Positions 8,392 through 18,909 are shown, numbered from the stretch's first letter. The stretch is 64,000 nucleotides of DNA from Nitrospira sp. (GCA_024998685.1 JACOEH010000019.1:1-64000); one strand, 5' to 3'. Numbers and translations: made by a program. Notes: generated by a model from the letters alone, not told the origin.

Positions 8392-11073
8392 ATGAAAACT
8401 TCAAGGAAATTGCAGCAATATCGGAAGAAGCGGAATTTTCTGCACACCACCGAACCACGCGGTGGCCGCCTTCCCTCACAACCCGGACCTGCGCTGCGTT
8501 ATGTCGTTCAAAAACACGCCGCCAGGCGTCTTCACTATGACTTTCGACTGGAGCTCGACGGGACCTTGAAAAGCTGGGCGGTTCCCAAGGGACCGAGCCT
8601 CAATCCCTCCGATAAGCGGTTGGCCGTGCACGTCGAAGATCATCCGATGGAATATGCCGATTTTGAAGGCATCATTCCCCCACGGCAGTACGGCGCCGGC
8701 ACCGTGATGGTCTGGGATCGAGGACAGTGGATTCCCGATGGAGATCCAAAGGCGGCTTATGAGAAGGGACACCTTAAGTTTAGACTGGCGGGGCAAAAGC
8801 TGCAGGGGCGCTGGACCTTGGTGCGGATGGGCGGAGCGCGCAATCGGGAGGAAAACAACTGGTTGCTCATCAAGGAACGTGACGAATCCGCCCGTACGGC
8901 AACGGCCATCGATTCAACGGCCACATTGTCGAACAGCGTGAAAAGTGGACTGAGCATGGATGAAATCGCCACAGGTCGGCCGGCGGAGTGGCATTCGAAT
9001 CGAGCGACACATCGGAGTGCCGGATTTATTCAAAAAGAGTCAGATAGAACGATACATCGGCGAGGCAGTCAACAATCCCGTCTCAAAATCGAGCGAGGAG
9101 CTGGAAAAACATCCTGCCCCGAATGGATAAAGCCGCAACTGGCCACGCTGGTGGATGAAGTCCCCAAGGACAAAGGCTGGCTGTACGAGCTGAAATACGA
9201 CGGCTACCGCATGCTCTGTCGGATCAGCAACGGGGCCGCAGAGCTGTTTTCCAGAAACGGACGGGAATGGACGGCGAAGTTGGCGGACCATGCCAAGGCC
9301 GCAGTCGGCTTGCGCGTCAGCAATGCCTGGCTCGACGGCGAACTCGTGGCGCTTGCTCCGGATGGAACGATGAATTTCCAAGCGCTGCAAAATGCGTTCG
9401 ATCGCGCGAAGCTCGGCCGGCTCGTCTATTTCGTGTTCGATCTTCTCTTTCTCGATGGGAACGATCTGCGCGGGATGCCGCTGCATGAACGTAAGCAAAG
9501 ACTGTCGGCGCTGCTGGCCGGACAACCGGAAGACGGTCTCCTGCGTTACAGCGACCATATTCGAGAGGAAGGCCGCACCGTCTTCGAAACCGCCTGTCGC
9601 CAAGGCCTGGAAGGACTGATCGCCAAGCAAACGGACAGTCGGTATCTTTCGGGACGCAACCGCAATTGGGTCAAGTTGAAATGCCGGCGCCGTCAGGAAT
9701 TTGTCATCGGCGGCTTCACCGATCCGACCGGTTCGCGACGGGGGTTTGGTGCATTGCTGCTCGGCGTGTATGAGGGAAAGGGGAACTTGGTCTACGTGGG
9801 ACGAGTCGGAACCGGGTTTTCCGAGGAACAACTCTCTCGATTGCATCGTGCCTTGCGATCGCTTCAACAACCGCAGCCGGCATTCATGAAGCCCCCGACG
9901 GGTGGAGAGGCCAAGGGTGTACACTGGGTGAAGCCGGAATTGGTGGCCGAGGTGAGATTCGCAGAATGGACGCAAGAAGGGCTCCTCCGTCAAGCGTCGT
10001 TCGTGGGCATGCGTCACGACAAACCGGCCGATGTCATCGTGCGTGAATCCCCCGCACATGTGCCGGCGAGTCGGCTGACGGCCGATCGACGAGACGACGA
10101 AGCAGGTCTTAGCCGGAACAACGGTTCCTCCCGTGCCCGTCGGATTCAATCTCCAAACGGAACTCAGAAGCGTACCGCGACAACGACGGTGGCGGGTATG
10201 AGGATCTCGAATCCCTATCGAGTGTTGTTTTCCCACGACGGCATCACCAAACTGGAGCTCGCGCAATTCTACGAGCGCATCGCGGATTGGATTCTCCCGC
10301 AGCTGCGAGGGCGTCCATTGACGCTGGTGCGTTGTCCGGACGGCCACGGCAGCGGCTGCTTCTATCAGAAACACGTGACGGATCAGGTCCAGGAGGCGAT
10401 TGATCGCATTGAAGTCGAGGAAGCGGACGGCCCCGCTTGCTACATGGTGGCGAATACACCTGCCGCCTTGGTTGCGCTCGCGCAGCTGGGCGTTCTGGAG
10501 TTCCATACATGGGGTGCCATGCAGGACCGGCTGGATCGGCCGGACCGGATGATTCTCGATCTAGATCCGGCGCCCGATGTGCCCTGGCATGAAGTCGTTG
10601 AGGCGGCACTTCTCATAAGAACATTGCTTGATGAATTGAGCCTGGCGTCTTTTGTCAAGACCACCGGAGGAAAAGGGCTGCACATCGTGGTTCCATTGGA
10701 ACGCCGGCACTCATGGGACGAGGTCAAACAATTCGCCAGATCTTTGGCCGGACATCTGGTGCGAACCCTTCCAGCGCGCTTTACCGACAACATGTCGAAG
10801 AGGAGGCGTAAGGGAAGGGTCTATCTGGATTATCTCAGAAACGGTCGAGGTGCGACCGCAGTGGCCGCCTATTCGACGCGCGCCAAACCGCGGGCGCCCA
10901 TTTCCGTTCCGCTGACGTGGGAGGAGTGCTCTCCTGAGTTCCGTTCGGATCAGTTTACACTGCATAATATCGAGGAACGATTGTCACGACTTACCCAAGA
11001 TCCTTGGGGCGAGTATGCCAAGGTGCAGCAGCACTTGACGGCGGACATGAAGCGACGTCTCGCCGGCCGTTGA
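8392..11073 (+). CDS. ligD: DNA ligase D (phosphoesterase-ligase-polymerase) for non-homologous end joining
   Basis: Three domains are visible in order: an N-terminal 3'-phosphoesterase (about 1-170; RRLHYDFRLELDG and YGAGTVMVWDRG), an ATP-dependent ligase (about 240-560) with the adenylated lysine in ELKYDGYR (Lys268), and a C-terminal primase/polymerase (about 600-893; MILDLDPAPDVPW and KTTGGKGLHIVVP). This is the order found in Pseudomonas LigD. I chose the ATG at 8392 (893 aa) over a GTG at 8368, because homologs start near the KLQQYRKKR segment. LigD repairs double-strand breaks with Ku; no Ku gene is in this window. Confidence 0.95.
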   Translation: MKTSRKLQQYRKKRNFLHTTEPRGGRLPSQPGPALRYVVQKHAARRLHYDFRLELDGTLKSWAVPKGPSLNPSDKRLAVHVEDHPMEYADFEGIIPPRQYGAGTVMVWDRGQWIPDGDPKAAYEKGHLKFRLAGQKLQGRWTLVRMGGARNREENNWLLIKERDESARTATAIDSTATLSNSVKSGLSMDEIATGRPAEWHSNRATHRSAGFIQKESDRTIHRRGSQQSRLKIERGAGKTSCPEWIKPQLATLVDEVPKDKGWLYELKYDGYRMLCRISNGAAELFSRNGREWTAKLADHAKAAVGLRVSNAWLDGELVALAPDGTMNFQALQNAFDRAKLGRLVYFVFDLLFLDGNDLRGMPLHERKQRLSALLAGQPEDGLLRYSDHIREEGRTVFETACRQGLEGLIAKQTDSRYLSGRNRNWVKLKCRRRQEFVIGGFTDPTGSRRGFGALLLGVYEGKGNLVYVGRVGTGFSEEQLSRLHRALRSLQQPQPAFMKPPTGGEAKGVHWVKPELVAEVRFAEWTQEGLLRQASFVGMRHDKPADVIVRESPAHVPASRLTADRRDDEAGLSRNNGSSRARRIQSPNGTQKRTATTTVAGMRISNPYRVLFSHDGITKLELAQFYERIADWILPQLRGRPLTLVRCPDGHGSGCFYQKHVTDQVQEAIDRIEVEEADGPACYMVANTPAALVALAQLGVLEFHTWGAMQDRLDRPDRMILDLDPAPDVPWHEVVEAALLIRTLLDELSLASFVKTTGGKGLHIVVPLERRHSWDEVKQFARSLAGHLVRTLPARFTDNMSKRRRKGRVYLDYLRNGRGATAVAAYSTRAKPRAPISVPLTWEECSPEFRSDQFTLHNIEERLSRLTQDPWGEYAKVQQHLTADMKRRLAGR

Positions 11074-11211
11074 AAAGTCCTCCGGCTTAGTTGCCCGCGA
11101 TGTAATCTCAGGAGATCGGCTGCATGGTACTCGCGAATGCGACAGTCCCGCCCAATTCATAAGTACCGATGAGCCGCTCTAGGTATAACCCTAGTTTTTA
11201 GCGGGGCCGGT
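11074..11211 (+). promoter_or_regulatory. Upstream region of the kinase gene with a CTAGG-N6-CCTAG inverted repeat
   Basis: Bases 11179-11194 read CTAGG-TATAAC-CCTAG, a perfect 5-bp inverted repeat with a 6-bp spacer, ending 18 bp before the ATG at 11212. The same motif occurs at 20793-20808, with one mismatch at 33141-33156 and 45574-45589. It may be an operator or promoter element; this is inferred from recurrence only. Confidence 0.35.
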
Positions 11212-14200
11212 ATGCTAGAGAATGTCCGCTCATTCATCACCGTTTCTCTGGCAAGCGTGTGGCGACAAAGAGTAGATGAGGGTCCCGTGGATCACGCGCC
11301 ATTATCCGATTTGCTAAAAGAAGACCCCAAAGGGCTGACATCCGATTCGGCTTTTCTCTCTGGAGGCGGGGAGATGGGCGCGTTCACGGCCGCTGCGCTG
11401 CGCGAGAGCGAGGCTCACTTCCGCGAGATGATCGATGCGTTGCCGGCGGCCATCTATACCACCGACGCCCAAGGTAGGCTCACACACTTTAATCCGGCAG
11501 CCGTGGAATTCGCCGGCCGCGTGCCGGAGCTGGGCACCGACCAATGGTGCGTCACTTTGAAGCTGTACCATTCCGACGGCACACCGATGCCGCACGACGA
11601 ATGTCCAATGGCCATCACGCTGAAAGAGAACTGTGTGGTCCGTGGGGCTGAAGCCATCGCCGAGCGCCCCGACGGCACGCGCGTCTGGTTCACGCCTTAT
11701 CCGACGCCGTTGCGCGACGCCAAGGGCAACATCGTGGGCGGCATCAACATGCTGGTAGACATCACCGAGCGGAAGCGGGCCGAGGCACTGTTGTTCGAAC
11801 AGAAACACCTGATGGAACAAATTGCTTCCAGTAGCCCGCTCGACGAAATCCTCACCGAACTGTGCCTTGCTGTGCCTAAACTCAATCCACGAGCCCGCGC
11901 CTGTATTGTTCTCGCCGACGAGCGGCGCAAAAAGATTTCCGGCTCTATCACTCCGGACGTGGTGCCGGCCTTCAGCGCGACGCTTCAGGACGCGCCGATC
12001 AACGATCTCCGCATCGGCGCCTGCGGCCAGGCGATGTATGCCGGCAAACCGGTCACCTGCGCGGACGTGACGAAGGACGAGCGCTGGTCGAAGATGTGGC
12101 GGGATTTGTGCTTGAGCTGCGGGATATTCGCCGGCTACTTCAAGCCGATTCTGGGCTCGGACGGCTTGCCGATCGCCTCATTTTTTCTCTGCTTCGGCGA
12201 ACCGCACACACCCGATGATTCGGAATTGAAATTGGCAGAATTCGGTGCCCACGTTGCCAGCATTGCCATCCAACGCGACCGGGCCAACGAGGCTCGACAG
12301 CGCGATCTCGACGATGCTCGACGCTTGCAGATGATTAGTGCCCAATTGATTCAGGAGGACAGTGTTCAAGCCCTGTACGAACGCATTCTTGACGCGGCGA
12401 TGGGCATCATGCGGTCGGACTTCGGGAGCATGCAGATGCTTGTCCCCGAGGGAATGCAAGGTCGAGGTGAGTTGTTGCTACTGGCCCATCACGGATTTAC
12501 CGCAGAAGCTGCTGAAGCATGGAAGCGGGTCGGCACAGACTCACACTGTATCTGCGGCGAAGCCCTGCGGACCGATGAGCGGGTCATCGTAGCTGATTTC
12601 GAGGCTTGCGACTTCATGGCCGGCGCGCCTGAGCTTGAGACGTATCGGACCGCCGGGATTCGTGCGGCGCAATCCACATTGTTACGTTCTCGTGCAGGCA
12701 AAGTGCTCGGCATGATTTCCACGCACTGGCGCGAGCCGTACCGGCCGAGTGAGCGTGACCTGCGCCTCTTCGACGTGCTGGCCCGGCAGGCGACGGATCT
12801 GATCGAACGCAAGCAGGCGGAGGAGGCCTTGCGGGCCAGCGAGGAAGAGATCAAGCGCGCGCGCGATTACGCCGAGGCCACGCTGCGTACCTCACCTATT
12901 CCGTTGCTCGTGTTGGAAAAGAATTTGCGCGTGAACACCGCCAACGTGGCGTTCTATCAAACGTTCCACGTCAATCCTGCCGAGACCCAAGGGCGTCTTG
13001 TGTATGAGTTGGGTAATGGCCAGTGGAACATTCCGAAGTTGCGGGAATTGCTCGAGAATATTCTATCGCAATGCACCGAGTTTAGAGAGTTCGAGGTCAC
13101 GCACGACTTTGAATACATCGGTCGCCGCACCATGCTTCTCAATGCTCGCCGAATGGAGAATGAGCCGGACATACCGGAATGCATCGTGCTCGTCATCGAA
13201 GACGTCACCGATCGCAAGGTACTCGAGGAACGGCTGCGGTCATTCACCCAGGAGCTTGAAGTGCAAGTCGAGGACCGCACGCAGGATCTCGTGCAGTCGC
13301 AGAACCGCCTGCGCGCGATGGCGACGGAGTTGAATCTTGCGGAGCAACGCGAGCGCAAACGACTTGCCACCGAGTTGCACGATCATCTCCAGCAGACCTT
13401 GGTGCTCGGCAGGCTCCTCACGGGCCAAGGCAAGCGGGCAGCTGCCCCCGTGCCGGCTTGCCTTGATGTGATGAAGAAGATAGACGACATCTTCTCAGAG
13501 GCGCTCACCTACACGCGCACCTTGGTGGCGGATCTCAGTCCCCCCGTGTTGCGCGATCACGGGTTGACGGCCGGGTTGAAATGGCTGGGCGAGTATATGA
13601 GGAAGCATCAGATCACCGTAGCGGTGACCGTGCCCGAGACGGACGCTCTCAAGCTGCCGGAAGATCAGGCCGTCTTATTGTTTCAATCGGTGCGAGAACT
13701 CCTGATCAACTCTTCCAAACATGCGGGAACCAGGGAGGCCGACGTCCGGCTGGAGCGGTATGACGGACAGTTGCGAATCGAGGTCAGGGATCAAGGAGTA
13801 GGCTTCGATCTTGCTGCTGCTGCTGCTGCTGCTGGGACACCTAGTGGAGGCATTTCGTCCAAGTTCGGGCTGTTCAGCATCCAAGAACGCATGCGCGCGT
13901 TAGGGGGCACATTCGAGGTGCAGTCCGCTCTCGGACAAGGCACCACTGCGACGCTGTCCTTGCCTTTGGCAAGGAGTACTGAGGCGAAAGTGCTGAGTGC
14001 TGAGTTATCCGGGGAAAGTTCAGCGCTCAAATCTCAGGACTCAGCACTCCAGCAGCACGCGGAAATCCGCGTGCTGCTGGTAGATGACCATCCGATGATG
14101 CGACAAGGCTTGCGGAGCATTGTCACGGCGTATGATCATTTCGAAGTCGTCGGCGAAGCGGGCGATGGAGCGGAAGCAGTTGAACTCGTTCAACGACTTG

Positions 14201-14460
14201 AGCCGGATGTGGTGGTAATGGACATTGATATGCCGAAAATGGATGGAATCGAAGCGACGCAGCAAATAAAAGCGAATCAGCCGGCCACCGTCGTCATCGG
14301 CCTGTCGGTGAATCAATCAACCGATACGGAGCAAAGAATGAAAGAGGCCGGCGCGTCCGCCTATTTGACCAAAGAAAGCGCCGTTGACGCGTTGTGCCAC
14401 GCCATTGAACAAGCCGTATCCTGCACACAGTATGCGGCCGGTGCCAGTCCAACCTTATAA
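11212..14460 (+). CDS. PAS-GAF-GAF-PAS histidine kinase fused to a receiver domain
   Basis: This 1082-aa soluble signalling protein has no membrane segments. In order: a PAS domain (about 66-190), a GAF domain (about 200-360), a second GAF (about 385-545), a second PAS (about 560-690), HisKA_3 with phospho-acceptor His723 in ATELHDHLQQ, HATPase_c (about 790-905; ELLINSSKHAG and GISSKFGLFSIQERM), a 40-residue linker and a NarL-type receiver (about 948-1070) with Asp1004 in VVMDIDMPKMDG. The protein ends after the receiver, without the LuxR-type HTH usual for NarL regulators, so output must go through another protein. The linker is encoded by the window's heptanucleotide repeat. A seven-Ala tract interrupts the ATPase domain. 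The ligands are unknown. Confidence 0.9.
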   Translation: MLENVRSFITVSLASVWRQRVDEGPVDHAPLSDLLKEDPKGLTSDSAFLSGGGEMGAFTAAALRESEAHFREMIDALPAAIYTTDAQGRLTHFNPAAVEFAGRVPELGTDQWCVTLKLYHSDGTPMPHDECPMAITLKENCVVRGAEAIAERPDGTRVWFTPYPTPLRDAKGNIVGGINMLVDITERKRAEALLFEQKHLMEQIASSSPLDEILTELCLAVPKLNPRARACIVLADERRKKISGSITPDVVPAFSATLQDAPINDLRIGACGQAMYAGKPVTCADVTKDERWSKMWRDLCLSCGIFAGYFKPILGSDGLPIASFFLCFGEPHTPDDSELKLAEFGAHVASIAIQRDRANEARQRDLDDARRLQMISAQLIQEDSVQALYERILDAAMGIMRSDFGSMQMLVPEGMQGRGELLLLAHHGFTAEAAEAWKRVGTDSHCICGEALRTDERVIVADFEACDFMAGAPELETYRTAGIRAAQSTLLRSRAGKVLGMISTHWREPYRPSERDLRLFDVLARQATDLIERKQAEEALRASEEEIKRARDYAEATLRTSPIPLLVLEKNLRVNTANVAFYQTFHVNPAETQGRLVYELGNGQWNIPKLRELLENILSQCTEFREFEVTHDFEYIGRRTMLLNARRMENEPDIPECIVLVIEDVTDRKVLEERLRSFTQELEVQVEDRTQDLVQSQNRLRAMATELNLAEQRERKRLATELHDHLQQTLVLGRLLTGQGKRAAAPVPACLDVMKKIDDIFSEALTYTRTLVADLSPPVLRDHGLTAGLKWLGEYMRKHQITVAVTVPETDALKLPEDQAVLLFQSVRELLINSSKHAGTREADVRLERYDGQLRIEVRDQGVGFDLAAAAAAAGTPSGGISSKFGLFSIQERMRALGGTFEVQSALGQGTTATLSLPLARSTEAKVLSAELSGESSALKSQDSALQQHAEIRVLLVDDHPMMRQGLRSIVTAYDHFEVVGEAGDGAEAVELVQRLEPDVVVMDIDMPKMDGIEATQQIKANQPATVVIGLSVNQSTDTEQRMKEAGASAYLTKESAVDALCHAIEQAVSCTQYAAGASPTL
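13813..13833 (+). repeat. (GCT)7 microsatellite inside the kinase ATPase domain
   Basis: Seven GCT triplets encode seven Ala residues between FDL and GTPSGG. The paralogous kinase at 26704 has two Ala (GCG GCG) at the same place. The in-frame tract is likely variable in length by slippage. Confidence 0.9.
13989..14048 (+). repeat. Heptanucleotide repeat arms inside the kinase-receiver linker
   Basis: The left arm (13989-14005, agtgctgagtgctgagt) and right arm (14032-14048, tctcaggactcagcact) are largely inverse complements. They belong to the same repeat family seen between genes at 28758, 47657, 55433 and 59391. Here they lie in frame and encode the linker residues KVLSAELSG and SALKSQDSAL. 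Confidence 0.85.
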
Positions 14461-14527
14461 CATATATCCTAATCCGACCGGAGCGGAACATTCACCGGTA
14501 TTTGGCCGGATGGCCGATTGTCCTGTA

Positions 14528-15649
14528 TCACGCCGCTGCCTCGATGCGGGCATCGTCGGTGGTCGACGAACGCGTGAACTCCCGCACGGCTCGGGAGGCA
14601 ACTTGATCGGCCGACTGGTGGTCCATTTTGTGCATCGATCGCTGATACAACGAGAGATACTCCTGCACCATGCGGTCGACGGTGAACCGATCTTCGAAGG
14701 CCGATCGGCAGCGGCGGCGATCGATATTGGGGACCCACGCCACTGTATGGGCCATCTCCTCCAGGGTGTCGCTGAAATATCCCGTCGATCCATGATCCAC
14801 TATTTCTGAAACGCTCCCCCGTCGATAGGCCAGCACAGGTGTCCCGCACGCCAGCGCCTCGATCAAGACCAAGCCGAAGGGGTCCGGCCGATCGACAGGG
14901 CAGATCAACGCATACGCCTCACCGAGAAAATCGTCTTTCTCACCGTCGGTGACCTCACCGACATATTCCACTAGCGGATGTTCGAATAACGGCGCGATGT
15001 GGTCAAAGTAATTCCGATCCGCCGGGTCCACCCTGGCCGCGATCCGAATCGGCATCTCAGTGCGTTTGGCCAGCTCGATAGCCTGCTCCACGCCTCTGTC
15101 GGGAGAGATTCGGCCCAAGAATGCCAGATACCTGCCGAGATTGGGATGCATGGAATACAGACTGCGGGGCAGTCCGGGATGGATGGTGTTCCGCCAATTG
15201 ATCCACGGTATCGGACCTCGCTGAGCCTCCGATACGGAGACGATAGGTAATTCGGAGAACTGCTCAAACACCGGAATCAGTTCCGGCAAATCGAGCCGAC
15301 CATAGAATGTCGTCAATACCGGCGTGCGGCACCGACGGGCGAGGGGAAAACCCAGGAGATCGATGTGTGAATGGATGAGATCGAAGTCCTCGGCGTAGGT
15401 TCCGAATGCCCGCTCAAGGAAGAGACACAAGGGAGCGTCCGGGTACAACATTTTCGGAGTGGAACGTAAGGAGGATGAGCAGGCGGCGGACAGAGCGGCC
15501 GATGTCGAAGAATCACCGGACGCGAACAGCGTCACGTCATGACCGAGGCGCACGAGTTCTTCCGTCAAATAAGACACGACACGTTCTGTGCCTCCATGAT
15601 ATTGAGGGGGAACGCTTTCCCGCAACGGCGCGACTTGAGCAATCTTCAT
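14528..15649 (-). CDS. Glycosyltransferase family 4 (GT-B fold)
   Basis: The start at 15649 is preceded by GGAAAGG on the minus strand. The frame extends further upstream to 15703 but without such a site. The 373-aa product begins MKIAQVAPLRESVPPQYHGG, a common GT4 opening (GGTE nucleotide-side glycine loop), and has the second Rossmann half with FLGRISPDRGVEQAI and the donor-binding E-x7-E region near DPFGLVLIEALACGTPV. Such enzymes transfer a sugar from an NDP-sugar to a glycan or lipid acceptor. The acceptor cannot be told. It lies in the same direction as the efflux genes, about 150 bp downstream of them. Confidence 0.88.
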   Translation of the reverse strand: MKIAQVAPLRESVPPQYHGGTERVVSYLTEELVRLGHDVTLFASGDSSTSAALSAACSSSLRSTPKMLYPDAPLCLFLERAFGTYAEDFDLIHSHIDLLGFPLARRCRTPVLTTFYGRLDLPELIPVFEQFSELPIVSVSEAQRGPIPWINWRNTIHPGLPRSLYSMHPNLGRYLAFLGRISPDRGVEQAIELAKRTEMPIRIAARVDPADRNYFDHIAPLFEHPLVEYVGEVTDGEKDDFLGEAYALICPVDRPDPFGLVLIEALACGTPVLAYRRGSVSEIVDHGSTGYFSDTLEEMAHTVAWVPNIDRRRCRSAFEDRFTVDRMVQEYLSLYQRSMHKMDHQSADQVASRAVREFTRSSTTDDARIEAAA

Positions 15650-15801
15650 CTCAATCCTTTCCTCTGTAGATTTAGTGATGTGTGGGCTGATCGACCGCAG
15701 CACATGTCGCTATCGGAATGCGTTCGACAACCGGAGTGAGACTATGTTGATTGTAAAGACAAGGAAACGAGGGGATCCCCTAGTCCGAGGGCAGGATGTG
15801 G

Positions 15802-18800
15802 TTAAGAGCGTTTGCGATCGGACCAGAGAAACAGGATGGGAAGCACGAGGAGCGTCAATGCGGTCGACGTCAAAAGGCCGCTGATGACGACGATGGCGAG
15901 CGGACGCTGCACTTCCGATCCGACGCCTGTGGCCAAGGCGAGAGGCGTCAATGCGAGCAGCGCCACCGTGGCGGTCATCAGCACGGGCCGGAGTCTCAAC
16001 ATACAGCCACGGACGACCGCCTCCTTCACCGTCTCCGATTCCGCTTTCAGTTGATCGATGTACGATACCAGCACGAGGCCGTTCAACACCGCGACACCGA
16101 AGAGGTTGATGAATCCGACCGAGGCCGGCACACTGAGATATTCGCCGGTCACCCACAGTCCGACGATACCGCCGATCAGAGCGAATGGAAGATTGAGCAT
16201 GATCAAGGTCGCATACCGGAACGAATTGAACGAGACGTACAGCAGCAGAAACATGATGCCGATCGTGATCGGAATGATGATCTTCAAGCGGGACATGGCC
16301 CTCCGCATGTTCTCAAACGATCCTCCCCATATGATTTGATAACTAGGCGGCAATTTGAGTTTTGCGATCTTGCTCTGCGCTTCCGTGACGATACTTTCGA
16401 TGTCTCGGCCATACGTATTGAAGCCGATGTAGATTCGCCGCTGCAATTGTTCCCGGCTGATCAAGGCGGGGCCCTCGCGGAGTTCGACTCGCGCCAGGTC
16501 GCCCAAGGGAACGAGAGAGCCCGTCGTGGTGCGCAGCAGAATATTGCGGATGGTCTCGACGCTGTTGCGGTCCGACTCCGGATAGCGCAACGTCAAATCG
16601 AAACGCTTTTCGCCTTCATAGACCTGGGTGGCTGCTTCCATGCCGATCGCCGTCGAGATGATTTCCTGGATCTGAGCGACATTGACGCCGTATCGGGCGA
16701 TTTTCCCCCGATCGATATCGATCGCCAAATAGACTTGCCCGAACAGCTGCTCGATGCGGACATCGGCGACCCCTCGAATGTCGCTCATGATGGTCCTGAT
16801 TTGCTCGCCGGTTTTGCGCAGCACGTTGAGATCGTCACCCAAGACTTTGACGGTGGCTTCCGATCGGACGCCTGATAAGAGCTCATCGACACGCTGTTGA
16901 ATGGGTTGGCTCAGCAGGAACGTGGCTCCGGGAACCTTTTCGAGGCGTTTGCGCACGGCTTGATCCAATTCCGATTTGGTCGTCGCCGTGGTCCATTCTT
17001 CCATCGGCTTGAGCGACACGACGGGATCGCTCGCGTTCGGTTCTTGCGGATCGTTGCCGATTTCGGAGCGGCCGATTTTTGACACGACCTTGGTGACTTC
17101 CGGAAATTCCATGACGGCCCGCTGCATGTCCATTTCGATTTGTATCGACTCCTCAAGGGAGATGCTGGGGTGACGAATGGTTTGAGGGGTGATGGCGACC
17201 TCATTGAGAATCGGGATGAATTCTCCGCCGAGAAACGGGAAGAGCGCCAGGCTGCCGATCAATAAGGCGCCGGCGCCGCTGAGGAGAATCATGGGATGCG
17301 CCATGGCCCAATCCAACATGGGACGGTACCCACGCTTGGCCCATCGCACCACAAAGGGATCGTCATGCCCTTCTCCTCGCAGGAGCAACAGGCAGAGCGC
17401 CGGAGACAGCGTAAACGATAACAGCAGCGAAACGAACAGCGCCATCATGATCGTGACGGCCAGCGGGCCGAACATTTTGCCTTCCATCCCCACGAGTCCC
17501 AGGATCGGCAAGAAGGTCAGCGCAATGATCAATTCTCCGAACAGGCTGGGGCCGCGGACTTCCGCCACACCCTTCAGCACGATCGGAAGCCGACGTTCCA
17601 CGGATTGGAGGTCCTCTTCCGGGGCTTCCGAGAGGTGTCGCGAGACGTTCTCCACTTGAATGATCGCGGCGTCGGTCATCATCCCCAAGGATATGGCTAA
17701 ACCGCCGAGCGACATCAAATTGGCCGTCAGATCGTAGTATCGCATGACGATGAACGTGCCGAGCGGCGCGACGATCAGCACGATCGTCACGGCCAGGGCG
17801 CTGCGAATATTGCCGAGATACAGGTACAGGACGATCACGACGAACACGATCCCTTCGATGAGCGCTTTGTACACCGTGTGTAACGCGGCATTGACCAATT
17901 CCATGCGGTCGTAGAACGGCACAATGCGAAGACCGCCCGGTAAAATATGTTTGCTGTGGATCTCATCGATTTTGTCCTTGACCGCCTGGACCACTTCCCG
18001 GGCGTTGCCGCCACGGAGCATGAGAACCAGGGCGCTCACGACCTCGCGGGAACCGTCGAGCACGGTGGCGCCATGTCGCACGGCATGCCCGAACCGCACC
18101 TCCGCCACGTCGCGAATGTATACCGGCGTGCCGTGGACTTCCCGCAAGATGATGTTGCCGATGTCCTCCAAGGTATGGATCAGCCCGAGGCCGCGGACGA
18201 TATACTTTTCTTCGTCTTTTTCAAGGATGTTCCCTCCGGCATTGGCGTTGTTCTTCGCCACGGCGCCGAAGACATCGTGAAGCGCGAGATCATACTTCCG
18301 AAGCAGGCCGGGATCGACGATGACCTGATATTGTTTCACATAGCCGCCCATCGAGTTGACATCCACGACGTCCGGCAGCCCCTTGAGCATGGGACGGATC
18401 ACCCAATCCACTAATGTTCGCCGTTCGGTCAATTCCTCGACGGTCGGCCGGTACCCCGGTTCGTTATCATGCGGACCATCCAGATAAAATTGGTAGACCT
18501 CTCCCAAGCCGGTGTAGTTGGGTACGAGTTGCGACGAGGCGCCGGGCGGCAACAGGCCTTGAACCTCGAGAACCCGCTCCAGAACGATCTGCCGGGCTAA
18601 ATAAATATCGATATCGTCCCGAAAGACCACCGTGATGATCGAAGCACCCACTTTGGAAAAGGAACGAATGTCCGTCAGACCGGGAGCGCCCCGCAATTGC
18701 AATTCGATCGGAAAGGTGACGAACCGTTCGATTTCCGCGGGCGACAGTCCCTCGGCTTTGGTGACCACCTGTATCAGAATCGTCGTGACGTCGGGAAAGG

Positions 18801-18909
18801 CGTCGATCGGAATCGTCTTGAATGCATACAGTCCTCCGGCGGCCAGACTCGCGGAAAAAATAAGAACGAGAATCCGTTGCCGAAGGGAAAATTCGAGCAG
18901 CGTCAGCAT
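15802..18909 (-). CDS. Heavy-metal efflux RND transporter, CusA/CzcA family
   Basis: This 1035-aa inner membrane pump has RND topology: an N-terminal helix (MLTLLEFSLRQRILVLIFSA), two large periplasmic loops and two blocks of about five to six helices. The fourth-helix signature GMMTDAAIIQVEN carries the proton-relay Asp and Glu typical of the HME subfamily. Met-rich segments in the first helix block are compatible with Cu/Ag export, but substrate cannot be fixed. It follows the adaptor gene by 3 bp, so the two are translationally coupled. No TolC/CusC-type outer membrane channel is adjacent, so a channel encoded elsewhere must be used. Confidence 0.93.
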   Translation of the reverse strand: MLTLLEFSLRQRILVLIFSASLAAGGLYAFKTIPIDAFPDVTTILIQVVTKAEGLSPAEIERFVTFPIELQLRGAPGLTDIRSFSKVGASIITVVFRDDIDIYLARQIVLERVLEVQGLLPPGASSQLVPNYTGLGEVYQFYLDGPHDNEPGYRPTVEELTERRTLVDWVIRPMLKGLPDVVDVNSMGGYVKQYQVIVDPGLLRKYDLALHDVFGAVAKNNANAGGNILEKDEEKYIVRGLGLIHTLEDIGNIILREVHGTPVYIRDVAEVRFGHAVRHGATVLDGSREVVSALVLMLRGGNAREVVQAVKDKIDEIHSKHILPGGLRIVPFYDRMELVNAALHTVYKALIEGIVFVVIVLYLYLGNIRSALAVTIVLIVAPLGTFIVMRYYDLTANLMSLGGLAISLGMMTDAAIIQVENVSRHLSEAPEEDLQSVERRLPIVLKGVAEVRGPSLFGELIIALTFLPILGLVGMEGKMFGPLAVTIMMALFVSLLLSFTLSPALCLLLLRGEGHDDPFVVRWAKRGYRPMLDWAMAHPMILLSGAGALLIGSLALFPFLGGEFIPILNEVAITPQTIRHPSISLEESIQIEMDMQRAVMEFPEVTKVVSKIGRSEIGNDPQEPNASDPVVSLKPMEEWTTATTKSELDQAVRKRLEKVPGATFLLSQPIQQRVDELLSGVRSEATVKVLGDDLNVLRKTGEQIRTIMSDIRGVADVRIEQLFGQVYLAIDIDRGKIARYGVNVAQIQEIISTAIGMEAATQVYEGEKRFDLTLRYPESDRNSVETIRNILLRTTTGSLVPLGDLARVELREGPALISREQLQRRIYIGFNTYGRDIESIVTEAQSKIAKLKLPPSYQIIWGGSFENMRRAMSRLKIIIPITIGIMFLLLYVSFNSFRYATLIMLNLPFALIGGIVGLWVTGEYLSVPASVGFINLFGVAVLNGLVLVSYIDQLKAESETVKEAVVRGCMLRLRPVLMTATVALLALTPLALATGVGSEVQRPLAIVVISGLLTSTALTLLVLPILFLWSDRKRS

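Noticed and set aside
8392-11073. Absence of Ku next to ligD as a sign of a novel system
   Set aside because: Ku genes are often unlinked from ligD, and the rest of the genome is not visible.
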